64,000 nucleotides of DNA from Alnus glutinosa. Lineage: Eukaryota; Streptophyta; Magnoliopsida; Fagales; Betulaceae. Shown here in pieces: positions 36,464-46,889 of this stretch. Location: the NCBI RefSeq assembly GCF_958979055.1, contig NC_084888.1, positions 6,495,501-6,559,500 of the forward strand, read 5' to 3'. A program made the translations under genes and the position numbers. Position 1 is the stretch's first letter. The number at the start of each line of letters is the position of its first letter. The notes under the pieces were generated by a model. It was not told the origin of the DNA. It did no database searches and was given only the letters and a program-made list of their open reading frames with translations.

Positions 36464-38758
36464 CTATCCAGAAGAAACAGAAACCTCATATCCTTCAACA
36501 AATTTTTTCAACTTTCCTGTTTCACCAACTGCAGAAAGCCATTCAGTAAGCACCTCCATGGTTATATAATCAGGATTGCACGCCTGTTCAACCATTCTGT
36601 CCATAAGTTCAAATGCTTTCTCTAATAAATTTTTCTCCCTAAGGCCTTTGAACATAGCATTGTATGTGGTAATATTGGGCCTCACCCCCTTAACTTTCAT
36701 GTCGTCCATCAGAGAAAGAGCAAGTTCTACGTCATTGTTCTTGCAGAGAGAATCTATTAGAATATTATATATTACAGTGTTGGGAGCAACTTTTGACGCA
36801 GAACTCAAATCTCTGAAAATTTTCATGGCTTCGTCAATTTTGTTGTTTAAGCAATACGCATGTATCAGTGCTCCATAAGTGACAACAGTGGGTACTAGAC
36901 CCTCCTTAATCATCTTTCTCATCACTGTATGGGCTGTTGTGAAACTCCCAGTTTTGCTCAAATAGGAAATCAAAATGTTATATGTGACGCTATCAGGCTT
37001 AACTCCAGCTTGCTCCATTTCCTTGAGCATCTCATAAGCTTTATCCAACTTCCTCCTCTTGCAGAACCCACCAATGAGAACATTGTAGCAGACAGTGTCA
37101 AGGCAGAATCCAGCTTCTTTCAACTTTGATACGACACAGCTGGCATCATCCATCCTTCCAGCTTGGCTCAAACCCGAAATCAAGGTATAATAAACAATTG
37201 CATCTGGGGTGCATCCAGCTTTTAACATTTGATTGAAAAATTCCATTGCTTTATCAATATTGTTGACATTACAAAATGCATTAATCACGGTTGTATACGT
37301 GACTGCATTACCTTTCAGACCTTTACTTTGCCTGTCATTGAAGAACTCAACTGCACTATTGATCCTCCCATGTCTGCACATACCATCAACCAAAGTATTA
37401 AGGGTGATCACATTGGGAAACACTCTTTCCCTGTTCATCTGATCAAATAGCTCATGTGCCCTCTCAATTTCACCAGCTTTGCAGAACCCGTCAATCAAGC
37501 AATTATAGGTAACAGTATTTGGCACACATTTATTCGATCTCATCTGGTCCATCAAACTCAACCCTTCTTCTTGCCTCCCAACTTTACAAAGTCCATCAAT
37601 CAGAGTATTGTACATGATTACATCAGGTTCAACAGACACCCCCCCACTCCCTCCTTTCATTTTCTCCAAAACCTCCAATGCCTCATCAACCAACCGAGAC
37701 TTGCACATCCGATTAATAAGAATCCCAAAAGTTACCACATTGGGTTGAATATCCATCTGTTTCATCTCCGCAGTAAGCTTATTCATCCTCTCAAAATCCT
37801 CATCCCTTGCCAAGCCTGTCAAAAGCGCATTGCAAGAAACAGCTTCCACCGCACCACCAGATTTCATCACATGATGTAAAACATCCCAAGCATGACCTAT
37901 GTTTCTATTCCTACACAATTTAGTAATCAACTGCGTTAGTTTAAAGCTATCCGGAAGCACACCACGTTCACCAAATTTCGACACCAACCCAACAATCTCC
38001 TCGCTATTGAAAGTCCTCCCCGGCCACTCCCTCCTCGACAACGCGGCAAAAACAATATCACCCGTAATATCATTGGGCGGACACTCTGCATTTGGTTGAA
38101 GCATTTCGTCAACCATACTATGTGCATAATCTGCGCACCCCAATCTGAATAGCACATCAATCACCACATTGCAAAAATGCGTATTTTTCAAAGACGGGTC
38201 TAGTTCGTTAACCACACCAAGCACCTCGTCCACCATCCTGGCCCTTCCCCAGCACCGAACAAGAAGTGTTGCGCCATTGATGGTAAGCGGCACGTTCCGC
38301 TCTTTGGACGTCCTATACAGCTCTAACAGCTTCTCCTGCCAATCGGGTTCGCGGCTCGCGAGCTCGAAAATGGCCTGGAAGGTCGAGGACAATGCATGTA
38401 AGTCTTGCGAAGGTGCATTCGACTGAATGTAGTCGAAGAACTTGAGCGCTTGGGAGGAAGAGGCCAAGCGGCGAGCGATTTGGCGAAAAAGGCCAGCAGA
38501 GGAAGAAGAAGAAGAAGAGGAAAAGAGGAGCTGGTGGAGTTGGGTGGAGCCAGAGTTCTCATTCTCTGGGGCTTGGAGGAGTTGGACTGCTTTGGTTATC
38601 AGCGAGTCTTCGTCTTGTGGTGGTGGTGGTGGTGGTGGGTTGGGTTCGGTGCAGAGGCGGCGGAAGAGGGGGTACGAAGGAACTTTGGGGGTTCGAGATT
38701 CGAGAAGGCGGAGGAGGAGGAGTTGGGATTGTTTTGATGAAGAGAGTGATCCGTTCAT
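36464..38758 (-). CDS. P-type pentatricopeptide repeat protein (At3g61520-like), probably mitochondrial
   Basis: A single uninterrupted exon of 2295 bp encodes 764 aa, typical for plant PPR genes. The N-terminus is rich in Ser, Leu and Arg (RLLESRTPKVPSYPLFRRLC), consistent with a mitochondrial targeting peptide. About a dozen 35-residue PPR motifs follow in the C-terminal two thirds, each with TYN-x-LI-type helix starts and ending in PN or PD. There is no E, DYW or SMR extension, so it is a P-class RNA-binding protein likely acting in organelle RNA stabilisation, splicing or translation. Poly-Pro and poly-Ser runs come from trinucleotide repeats near the 5' end. Gene order next to the panB-like gene and the alpha/beta hydrolase matches Arabidopsis At3g61520-At3g61540 (from memory), supporting orthology. 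The RNA target is unknown. Confidence 0.94.
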   Translation of the reverse strand: MNGSLSSSKQSQLLLLRLLESRTPKVPSYPLFRRLCTEPNPPPPPPPQDEDSLITKAVQLLQAPENENSGSTQLHQLLFSSSSSSSSAGLFRQIARRLASSSQALKFFDYIQSNAPSQDLHALSSTFQAIFELASREPDWQEKLLELYRTSKERNVPLTINGATLLVRCWGRARMVDEVLGVVNELDPSLKNTHFCNVVIDVLFRLGCADYAHSMVDEMLQPNAECPPNDITGDIVFAALSRREWPGRTFNSEEIVGLVSKFGERGVLPDSFKLTQLITKLCRNRNIGHAWDVLHHVMKSGGAVEAVSCNALLTGLARDEDFERMNKLTAEMKQMDIQPNVVTFGILINRMCKSRLVDEALEVLEKMKGGSGGVSVEPDVIMYNTLIDGLCKVGRQEEGLSLMDQMRSNKCVPNTVTYNCLIDGFCKAGEIERAHELFDQMNRERVFPNVITLNTLVDGMCRHGRINSAVEFFNDRQSKGLKGNAVTYTTVINAFCNVNNIDKAMEFFNQMLKAGCTPDAIVYYTLISGLSQAGRMDDASCVVSKLKEAGFCLDTVCYNVLIGGFCKRRKLDKAYEMLKEMEQAGVKPDSVTYNILISYLSKTGSFTTAHTVMRKMIKEGLVPTVVTYGALIHAYCLNNKIDEAMKIFRDLSSASKVAPNTVIYNILIDSLCKNNDVELALSLMDDMKVKGVRPNITTYNAMFKGLREKNLLEKAFELMDRMVEQACNPDYITMEVLTEWLSAVGETGKLKKFVEGYEVSVSSG

Positions 38759-40574
38759 TTTGTTGGGAGAGACAATCAGGATTTTGCTATTTCGCCTTTT
38801 GTTGCTTCACTCTTCGCTGCTTAGAAGACTGGGAAAGAGTGTTTGAATATGGAATAATTTTTTTTCAAATTTCAATAATTATTTCTAAATTAAATCATAA
38901 AAAACTAATCATATTGTTTGTAAGTGATAAAAAATTAAAAAATAAATAAAAAATAAAAAATAAAAACTATCTTCTCAAAAGTATTAGCAAACGAGTCCAT
39001 ATCGTATTAACATTAACCTGATCTGAAAGTAGGCATTCAAATCAATACCTCTATTACTTTTCCATGTTAAAGAGAGATGAGCAGTGTAATTTTATTTTTC
39101 TACAACAGCAGATGTGACATCAGAGACACTATTTTGCTTAAAATTAATTTTTTTAAGCAAAAGAGGTGGACAAAGAAGGGATGAGGAGAGAATTTTTAGC
39201 ATTTCCCATTTATTATTATTGTTCTCTTGAAATTCTCGGCAAAGAATTTGGGCAGGCAATGAGAAATGGAGGTGTAGGGTACGGGAGGTGAGCCATGCAT
39301 CTCGAGTTGCTTAAAGACCCACCAGGGGCACCCCAGTGCCCAGTCCCACACCCTCTCTCTCATTTCAGGAGAACAGGATCCAGCACAGGCATTGTTAAGG
39401 TTTTCATTGATGTGATGGGACTCGTTACAAGGAAAAATCCCAAAAGAAAATGGGACCAACAATAACCGATTTTCCAGGTATCCAAAAACATGCACTAAAA
39501 CGAAGCCATGGCCCGACGACTTTTGAGATTATGACCAGGACACAATCATCCGGTCAAGCTGTGTGCACATGATTCTTGTGATGCGCATAAGCATTGCAAT
39601 CTGTGCGTTTTACCTCATGCAATCATTTCATCAGTGGAGCCATTATTATAATATTCTCTATAGTGAAACGAGCAGGTCGGCCACTAAACTTTTTTGGCCT
39701 ACCTCAACTTGTAAACAATGGCAGTGCAACTGGAATAGGTATCGGGTCCAAATCTAATGCACAAAAAGAGAACATCACAATTTCGCTTCAGAATTATATA
39801 TGTATATAGCTTTCTGAATATTGCAATTTCTACAGTTTATTTTTGCACAGAAGATTCACCGGAGACAAGCCAAACTCCAGAAGAATAATCTGGAGAGAAA
39901 CCATATCAAATCCATGCTTCTAGATGCTATGACTTTGGAATACTTGACATAATAAATCACATTCCATGACAGTAGGTTACAGATCAGCACTGGTCAATGA
40001 AAGTAGTAACAGAAGGAACAAAACAAAAAGGAGATCCTATCTACCTGTTTGATGGCAAAACGTTTTGGCGTTAAATACTCACTTGGGCTACTCGTATTGC
40101 TCAGTTATGAAATCATAATAGATATCATCTCGTAATCACCTTTTAAGCCTTTTTCCAACTACTTTAAGCAAGAATAACTTTTTGATCATGCCTAAAAGTT
40201 GGTTTCCAACGGCACATTTTCGACGCCTTTCTTCACCATTACAAAAGGAGAAAAAAGGAACTGGTAAAGGGTGGGAGCACTGACACTTCTTTAATTCCAA
40301 CTGCTAAACATTAAGAAGACAAGAGCCTGAGTATCCACAGCTTTTATTGAGAATTTATATTTGACATGTTCTTCGAATCATAAACATGACAAAAAAGGGG
40401 AAATCATTTAACTGCTGCAAAAATAATTTTACTCACTCTTCATTTTCATCAGTTAAAGAAATGGCAAAACATAAAAAAAGTGAATCAAATTAAAACCCCA
40501 CCACCGAAGAAGGCTGCCAGTAGAATTGCCTGAAAAAGTGAAAATTACTTGCTGGGCTTTTTACCAACACAGGA
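38759..40574. other. Intergenic region between the PPR gene and the panB-like gene
   Basis: The first part is the PPR 5' leader and promoter (minus strand). Around 39196-39495 a minus-strand frame of 99 codons exists, but I recognise nothing in it. The last several hundred bases are probably panB 3' flank. No supported gene. Confidence 0.6.
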
Positions 40575-43500
40575 TTAAGCAGTGCCAATCTTCTCAGCTG
40601 CTGCAAATGCTGCTTTGTCCAAACCTAACTTCTGGAGCTCATTTAAGAAACCATCGACATAACTGGCACTGATTTTATACGGGCCCAGGAAATGAACCAT
40701 TTGTGACTTCTTCCTTATATTAATTCCAAGAGAGCTTTGTTGATGACATCTCCCACATGTGCATACTGCTTACAGAACTTCGGTGTAACCTGCAAAAGGA
40801 ACAGTCTCTCTTGATGGAACATTCAAATGAAATGGGAAGGAGAGAAAATTTAGCCACAGTTGCAGTTCTGGAGGTAAACCTTGGCATGATGGGGATGCTG
40901 AAGCATTCCAAGCAAATCATGGTAAACTAGAACCTGTATCAATGATGAAGTTTCATTATAGTTGAACATAAAAATGTAGTGGAGGTACACCATTGTTATG
41001 GCAGGAAATAATTTGGATTTGGGAATTATCCAATGCCCACTATTATTTGCACATCAGAATGGGAAGCTAGGTCGCTTCTACCCCGATCTTGATAGTTACA
41101 CAGAAAACAGTGAGCGATCATAACATCAATGAAACCAAAGTAAAGAAATTCATCACTAGCTAAATCACAACCAGGATGAATCTTCCAAGTGAATAAAAGG
41201 AAAAGAAACAAATGTGCCTAAAGTTCACTCTCTACTTTGCTTTCAAAACCAACTAGAACACTAAAAAGATTAATCACTTCTAAACTCTAACAATAGCTAG
41301 AGTAATCTAAACTCTAAAGGCCGCCCTTTGACACCTACTCTACTGTTTTCTTTTTCTTTTTCTTGCTTTAAGAGAAGGAGATCTTTCTTTTTATTTTTAT
41401 TTTTTGGAATCTACGTCACTATTGGCATCATCTCAGTCAATGGACTAAAAAACTTTCTTTTAAGCACAAAGGAAAATCTTCCAATTATTGCAGGAGTTGC
41501 CAATTTAAGTTACTGCAAAAGCTACAACCCAAAGAAGCAAAAGGCCAAAACGCCAATGTAATTAACTTGAACAGACTTCTTACCAAACTCAAGGCCTCAA
41601 AGGACTGATTCACTTCTACCAGAAAGTAGGCTGCGACGTCTTCTCAAAGAACTTTCTAGACAATTTTCAATTGTTTTCATAATAATCTAATATACACATT
41701 ATCATAATGTTTAAGCAGAGGCTGTTTCTTATAAAAGATGGTTCAAACACAGCTTAAAATATATCCAACAAATAAGTAAACAAAGAATAGCAACAACAGA
41801 AAAAGAAAGCCAAAATTATTATGGGCTCTACAAACAACTAGTAAGCTCTATACTAAAAGTTTAAATAAACTGATGGAGGCTTGAAAAAAATCAATGCCTA
41901 TGCTCTATTTGATACAATCAAAAGTTTTTATAAACTGAAAACTTTTATTTGACCTTCTTGTATAAATAGAAACTCTTTGTAAAGTTGGACACCAGTATTA
42001 AAGGTACCATGACAGTCCCCTATTAACCATCAAGAGCCCTGCTATTACACTGTATTGCACAATGATTTTCTAAAGAACTTTGTCACAATCTTCACAATTA
42101 AAACCATATTTGATCTCTCTCCTCAAAACCACTTAGTAATAATCAGAAAATTCCAAATGCAAATACATATAAAATCAACATCTTTACTAACAAAATATAG
42201 GTAGAACCACATCTTGTTAAATAAACTTACTCAATTAGCCTACTATCTATTCAACACCTAAACAGAATAAATATATAGACATCTCAAGCATACATATACC
42301 AACCAAGAGTTATAGAGCTCGATCAATGATCTAACCTGCCCGCTGCAAAAAGGTCCAGCCCCAATACCAATGTTAGGAATTCGAAGAGCTGATGTGGCTG
42401 CAGCAGCCACCGGTGGAGGCATGCACTCTAAACAACAGAAAAACACCCCGCTTCCTGCAAAGCCAGCGCAGTCTCCACAACCTGCAGAGAACAACATCTT
42501 TCATCATAACAACAAAATGCACAAAACACAGTTCAAGTGGGAAGCATAGCCTCGATAAGCACATCGCATAGTGTAGGTTGAGAGTTTAAAATCCCATGGT
42601 CTGGTAATTGGCCGGTGCGTGTGGAACGGGGAATTACACGTGTGGGAGAATTAGTAGGGGCAGAGCCCCGACACACTCGTCCTAAAAAAGAAAAAAAAGA
42701 AAAAAAATACCAACACAACAAAACAAACAAATACGTAGGCGCGCACACACAAGTGAGAAAGTGAGTTAAGAGACCTTGACAACACTAGCAAGATTCTTGC
42801 CCCTGAGGCCTGAATGGCTTAATCCCCCAAGAACGCTAATGGCCTGAGGGGTGAGTACCACATGCCCCATCACTGCAATTCCAGCTTCAACAATAGCTCT
42901 CGCTGCAGTGATTCTCGAAGGCGACCCTCCTTCCAATTTTATCACATCCATGCCTCCTTCCTTCAAAACCTCACCGCCGTATCAACTGCCTGCCCACAAT
43001 CCAAACTGCAACAATCACCAATCATTGCACACTTAAAATGGAAATCCCAAATCATAATCGTTAGGACTAAATGATTAAATTTCACCATTTCGTTTCAGCT
43101 TGAGGTTTTGGACAACTCTTCAAAAAACGAAAAGAAACAAACACGTCCTTATATCCTTAGTCATCCATTATTCTCAGCAACCAAACCGAAGCAATAACAA
43201 CTTGGAAAAACAAAAACCCTTGAAAATTTTGGTTTCGTTACATTGATTCCCCCACTACCTGATTGGTGCTGGATTCGTAGGTCCCAAACGGCAAGTCCCT
43301 GATGAGAAGCGGGCGGGTGGCGCTACGCGCCACGGCGCGGCAATGAACAAGCATCTCGTCGAGCGAGATAGTGAGGGTGGTGTCGTGGCCGTGCACGACC
43401 ATGGACGCCGAGTCACCGACAAGGCACACGTCGATGCCTGCGGAGTCTAGGTGCACTGCTGACGGGTAATCGTAGGCGGTCACGACAGTTATGGGCTCGC

Positions 43501-43673
43501 CCTTGCGGTGCTTTCGCTTCAAGTGAATCAAGTGGGTCAGCGTCACTCTTTGGTTGGGATTCTGGGCTTCGGGCCGCTGTAGACGGTGCTCTTGGGGACA
43601 TTGCTCATGCGCGGAGAATGGCGTGGGGCTTCACAGCTGACTTGGCTCTAGAGAGGGCGGCGATGAGGCCCAT
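40575..43673 (-). pseudogene. panB: Ketopantoate hydroxymethyltransferase (panB, KPHMT) gene with multiple frameshifts
   Basis: KPHMT makes ketopantoate from ketoisovalerate and methylene-THF, the first step of pantothenate/CoA synthesis (mitochondrial in plants). Five exons are clear on the minus strand: 43673-43259, 42989-42775, 42481-42336, 40933-40880 and 40789-40575, with GT-AG borders. They encode [66 protein letters not shown] and [20 protein letters not shown], all family hallmarks. The frame is broken at about 43604, 43569 (exon 1), 42969 (exon 2), 42430 (exon 3), 40720 and 40677 (exon 5). Exons 2 and 3 would be whole codon numbers with one extra base each. Single-base losses at short homopolymers could be assembly errors, but exon 5 has a larger insertion and the neighbouring PPR gene has no errors. 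I therefore favour a recent, unprocessed pseudogene; another copy would then supply the enzyme. Confidence 0.88.
42545..42710 (+). mobile_element. SINE-like insertion in a panB intron
   Basis: A GC-richer segment interrupts the AT-rich intron. It carries a B-box-like GTTTAAAATCCC, the phrase GGGGCAGAGCCCCGACACA and an interrupted A-rich tail at about 42685-42708. The layout resembles plant tRNA-derived SINEs, but I did not find a clean A box or target duplication. Confidence 0.45.
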
Positions 43674-44121
43674 TATCTATCTATTCCCTGAGGCTGAGAG
43701 TCTGAGACACTGTCAGAGAGGTGAGTGTGTGGGGGAGCTGTATTTTGTTTGGTTGAATTGATCGTCTAACATATATTTGCAAATAATTGGGGGGGGCAGG
43801 GCCGGCAGGCGTTTTGGGTGCGCCGCCTTCGCCAACTTGAATCGGTGGGAAGCTGCATTTTCTAACTACCTCTTTTGTTTTCAGTGCGGAACGCTATCCA
43901 CGCGCTCTGTTGAAGCCTGCGAACGTCACTATTGGAAACCGTGACGGCGTGACTCTAATTCGAGTCAACGAATAACAAGTCAAATAAATAAATAGTATTG
44001 TTTGCCAGTGTTAATAACAAGAGGGAGCTAAAATTTGGAACATATATATATATACATGAATTTCTTTGAAATTTTCTACAACCTTTTATATATATATATA
44101 TATATAAATAAATGATATGTG
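43674..44121. other. panB-like promoter region and flank of the retroelement
   Basis: Upstream of the panB-like start there is a GC-richer leader with a G run near 43790, then AT-rich DNA with (TA)n runs at about 44044-44056 and 44088-44106. The ATGTG at 44117-44121 is the left target duplication of the retroelement. Confidence 0.6.
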
Positions 44122-44700
44122 TGTTAGAATGTTAGCACAGTTTCTGATATGGTAGTTGATGAACCAGTTGAGCCTATCTTCGCTATCCTGCAAATGAAAC
44201 AAACTACGTCGGGGGGAATCCGACAATCCCACTCCGATGCCTTTGTCAGTTTTTATCTTAAGTGTATATCACTCTTATATCACAATGAGCAATCTGAATT
44301 ACCTGTCCCGTAGTGAGGTATTTATACATGTCGTGTTGCAAGCGATCTGGTTCCTTTATTGGACCACGTGTCAGGTTTGGAGTGGGATCAGGGCACACGC
44401 TTAACAATCGTGGCCAGGTTGGTTTTTTAACCGTCTGGAGATCGTGGAGAATAATGCTTTACGACCACTACTGGAATCTGTTCTCAACCGCCGACGCGAT
44501 CGTGGTCTAGTCGGTCTTCAACCGCTCTTAGATCGTGGGGACACCTTCCTAAGTAGTAGCGGTCGTGCAGGTAGTGGGGTTTCCTCCCTTGCTGGTATAA
44601 GGTCGGTAATTTACCGTCCTTAGCCTTATCGTGGCAGTCGGCAAATTACCGACTTTAAATACGCATACTCGGCTAATTAGCCTCAGTCGCCGAGAGGCAC
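44122..44700 (-). mobile_element. LTR segment in minus orientation
   Basis: On the minus strand there is a TATA box, TGTATAAATACCTC (44317-44330), and about 100 bp later the typical LTR R/U5 phrase GGCATCGGAGTGGGATTGTC and CCCCCCGACG; it ends TTCTAACA at 44122. The first bases of the LTR are missing: on its 5' side similarity to the family stops at the palindrome GGCTAATTAGCC near 44671-44682, and pol-like sequence starts at about 44708. Confidence 0.65.
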
Positions 44701-44736
44701 TTTAATAATGGGAGTGAATAACCTCGGCGATATAGA

Positions 44737-45747
44737 ATGTTGGCACACAAGGCTGTACGAGCAGGCTACTATTGGCCGACGATGAATCAAGAGTCAATGG
44801 AAAGGGTCCGAAGGTGTGACAAGTGCCAAAGGTTCGCCAAGTTACAAACAAAACCACCAGCAGAACTTAGCTCAGTTTCTTCACCGTGGCCGTTTGCCCA
44901 ATGGGGGGTTGACATTGTAGGGCCCATGCCCACGGGAAAGGGGAATTGCAGGTTCCTGGTGGTTGCAGTAGATTACTTCACCAAATGGGCAGAAGCGGAA
45001 CCTTTAATGACTATCACGACCGGGGCAATTAAACATTTCCTCTGGAAGGCAATCATATGCAGATTTGGGATACCTTACGCCCTAATAACTGACAATGGAA
45101 CGCAATTCAACTGCAAGCCATTCCAGGAGTGGTGCGATGAGCTCAAGATTCGGCATTTTTTCTCGTCGGTATATTATCCACAGTCAAATGGGCAGGTCGA
45201 AGCAACAAACAAAACTCTGGTGACGATATTGAAGAAAAAACTCCCGAAGCGTAAGGGAGGATGGGTAGAATACCTACCAGAGGTTATGTGGTCATACCGG
45301 ACGACAGTTAGCTCAGCAACTTCCGAAACTCCTTATTCACTAGCCTTCGGGGTCGAAGCAGTAATACCAGTCGAAATTGGTTCCCCAAGCTTCCGCATCC
45401 AACACTATAATCCCGGATTCAACAACACAGGATTAAAGCTACACCTAGATCTTCTGGAAGAAAAACGAGGAGATGCGAAAGTCAGAACTTCAGCTTATCA
45501 AGAAAGGGCAGCTCGGTATTATAATAAAAGGGTGAGGCCCCGCTCGTTCAATGATGGCGATTGGGTGTTACGGAGGATCACTGCGGCAGCTAAAGACCCC
45601 ACGGAAGGGAAACTAGGGCCGGTCTGGGAAGGGCCATTCCGAGTTATTAAAAGCAATCCAAAAGGAGCGTACCATCTTGAAGATACAAATGGGAAAAAGC
45701 TGCAGAGACCGTGGAATGCCGAGCATCTCCGGAAATATTATATGTAA
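44737..45747 (+). CDS. Integrase C-terminal part of Ty3/gypsy pol (5' truncated)
   Basis: An open frame of 336 codons. It opens with LAHKAVRAGYYWPTM and the CDKC half of the HHCC zinc finger (C27, C30); the His half is lost. The catalytic core shows D59 (GVDIVGP), D119 (ITDNGTQF) and E155 (NGQVEATN), the D,D-35-E triad with exactly 35 residues between the last two. The C-terminus ends in a GPFRV/GAYHLED segment and LRKYYM, without a chromodomain. Upstream, pol-like remnants out of frame (about 44708-44736) show the protein once extended further. In the element, integrase inserts the cDNA into the genome; this copy is only a fragment of pol and the ATG is probably just an internal Met. Confidence 0.9.
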   Translation: MLAHKAVRAGYYWPTMNQESMERVRRCDKCQRFAKLQTKPPAELSSVSSPWPFAQWGVDIVGPMPTGKGNCRFLVVAVDYFTKWAEAEPLMTITTGAIKHFLWKAIICRFGIPYALITDNGTQFNCKPFQEWCDELKIRHFFSSVYYPQSNGQVEATNKTLVTILKKKLPKRKGGWVEYLPEVMWSYRTTVSSATSETPYSLAFGVEAVIPVEIGSPSFRIQHYNPGFNNTGLKLHLDLLEEKRGDAKVRTSAYQERAARYYNKRVRPRSFNDGDWVLRRITAAAKDPTEGKLGPVWEGPFRVIKSNPKGAYHLEDTNGKKLQRPWNAEHLRKYYM

Positions 45748-45850
45748 TTCCGCTTATATTATATGTAATCTGTTTATTTTTAGACTTAATGTTTATCAAT
45801 AAAATGCAGATTCAGACAGCATATTATATCCGAGTACAACATTCGCGATA

Positions 45851-46707
45851 CCGAGACTTGAATCACGTTGAGGGGATTCAAGTCGGTCAAGCTCCGAGTT
45901 TTGAATCACGTTGAGGGGATTCAAACCGGACCAATTCCGAGACTTGAATCACGTTGAGGGGATTCAAGTCGGTCAAGCTCCGAGTTTTGAATCACGTTGA
46001 GGGGATTCAAACCGGACCAATGCCGAGACTTGAATCACGTTGAGGGGATTCAAGTCGGTCAAGCTCCGAGTTTTGAATCACGTTGAGGGGATTCAAACCG
46101 GACCAATGCCGAGACTTGAATCACGTTGAGGGGATTTAAGTCGGTCAAGCTCCGAGTTTTGAATCACGTTGAGGGGATTCAAACCGGACCAATGCCGAGA
46201 CTTGAATCACGTTGAGGGGATTCAAGTCGGTCAAGTTCCGAGTTTTGAATCACGTTGAGGGGATTCAAACCGGACCAATGCCGAGACTTGAATCACGTTG
46301 AGGGGATTCAAGTCGGTCAAGCTCCGAGTTTTGAATCACGTTGAGGGGATTCAAACCAGACCAATGCCGAGACTTGAATCACGTTGAGGGGATTCAAGTC
46401 GGTCAAGCTCCGAGTTTTGAATCACGTTGAGGGGATTCAAACCAGACCAATGCCGAGACTTGAATCACGTTGAGGGGATTTAAGTCGGTCAAGCTCCGAG
46501 TTTTGAATCACGTTGAGGGGATTCAAACCGGACCAATGCCGAGACTTGAATCACGTTGAGGGGATTCAAGTCGGTCAAGCTCCGAGTTTTGAATCACGTT
46601 GAGGGGATTCAAACCGGACCAATGCCGAGACTTGAATCACGTTGAGGGGATTCAAGTCGGTCAAGCTCCGAGTTTTGAATCACCTTGAGGGGATTCAAAC
46701 CGGTCAA
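45851..46707. repeat. 43-bp minisatellite organised as 86-bp dimers
   Basis: About 20 monomers of 43 bp alternate in two types (CCGAGACTTGAATCACGTTG... and CCGAGTTTTGAATCACGTTG...), so the true period is 86 bp (starts at 45851, 45937, 46023 and so on) with ten dimers. Each monomer contains TTGAATC and GATTCAA as an inverted pair, so each can fold into a small hairpin. Copies differ by only a few bases. It lies between the pol stop and the 3' end of the antisense gene. Confidence 0.95.
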
Positions 46708-46889
46708 AGTCTTAGATCCGAATCAAATTTGAGAATTGTCTAAGTATGAAATCTAAGAACAGTATGAGTATGCTGGAAAATAGAGTAAAACATATACAAC
46801 ACTAATATAGAATTTCCGAATGTTATTAATATGGAAAAGTAAAGGTCAACAAAAACGCCGAAACAAAAGGCGCCGAAACCAAAAGCGTG

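Noticed and set aside
39196..39495. 99-codon minus-strand ORF as a secreted peptide gene
   Set aside because: It has no signal peptide at the start, no family resemblance that I can name, and no clear gene structure.
45851..46707. CRISPR-like array
   Set aside because: Repeats are contiguous 43-bp monomers without unique spacers, in a plant genome; it is a minisatellite.
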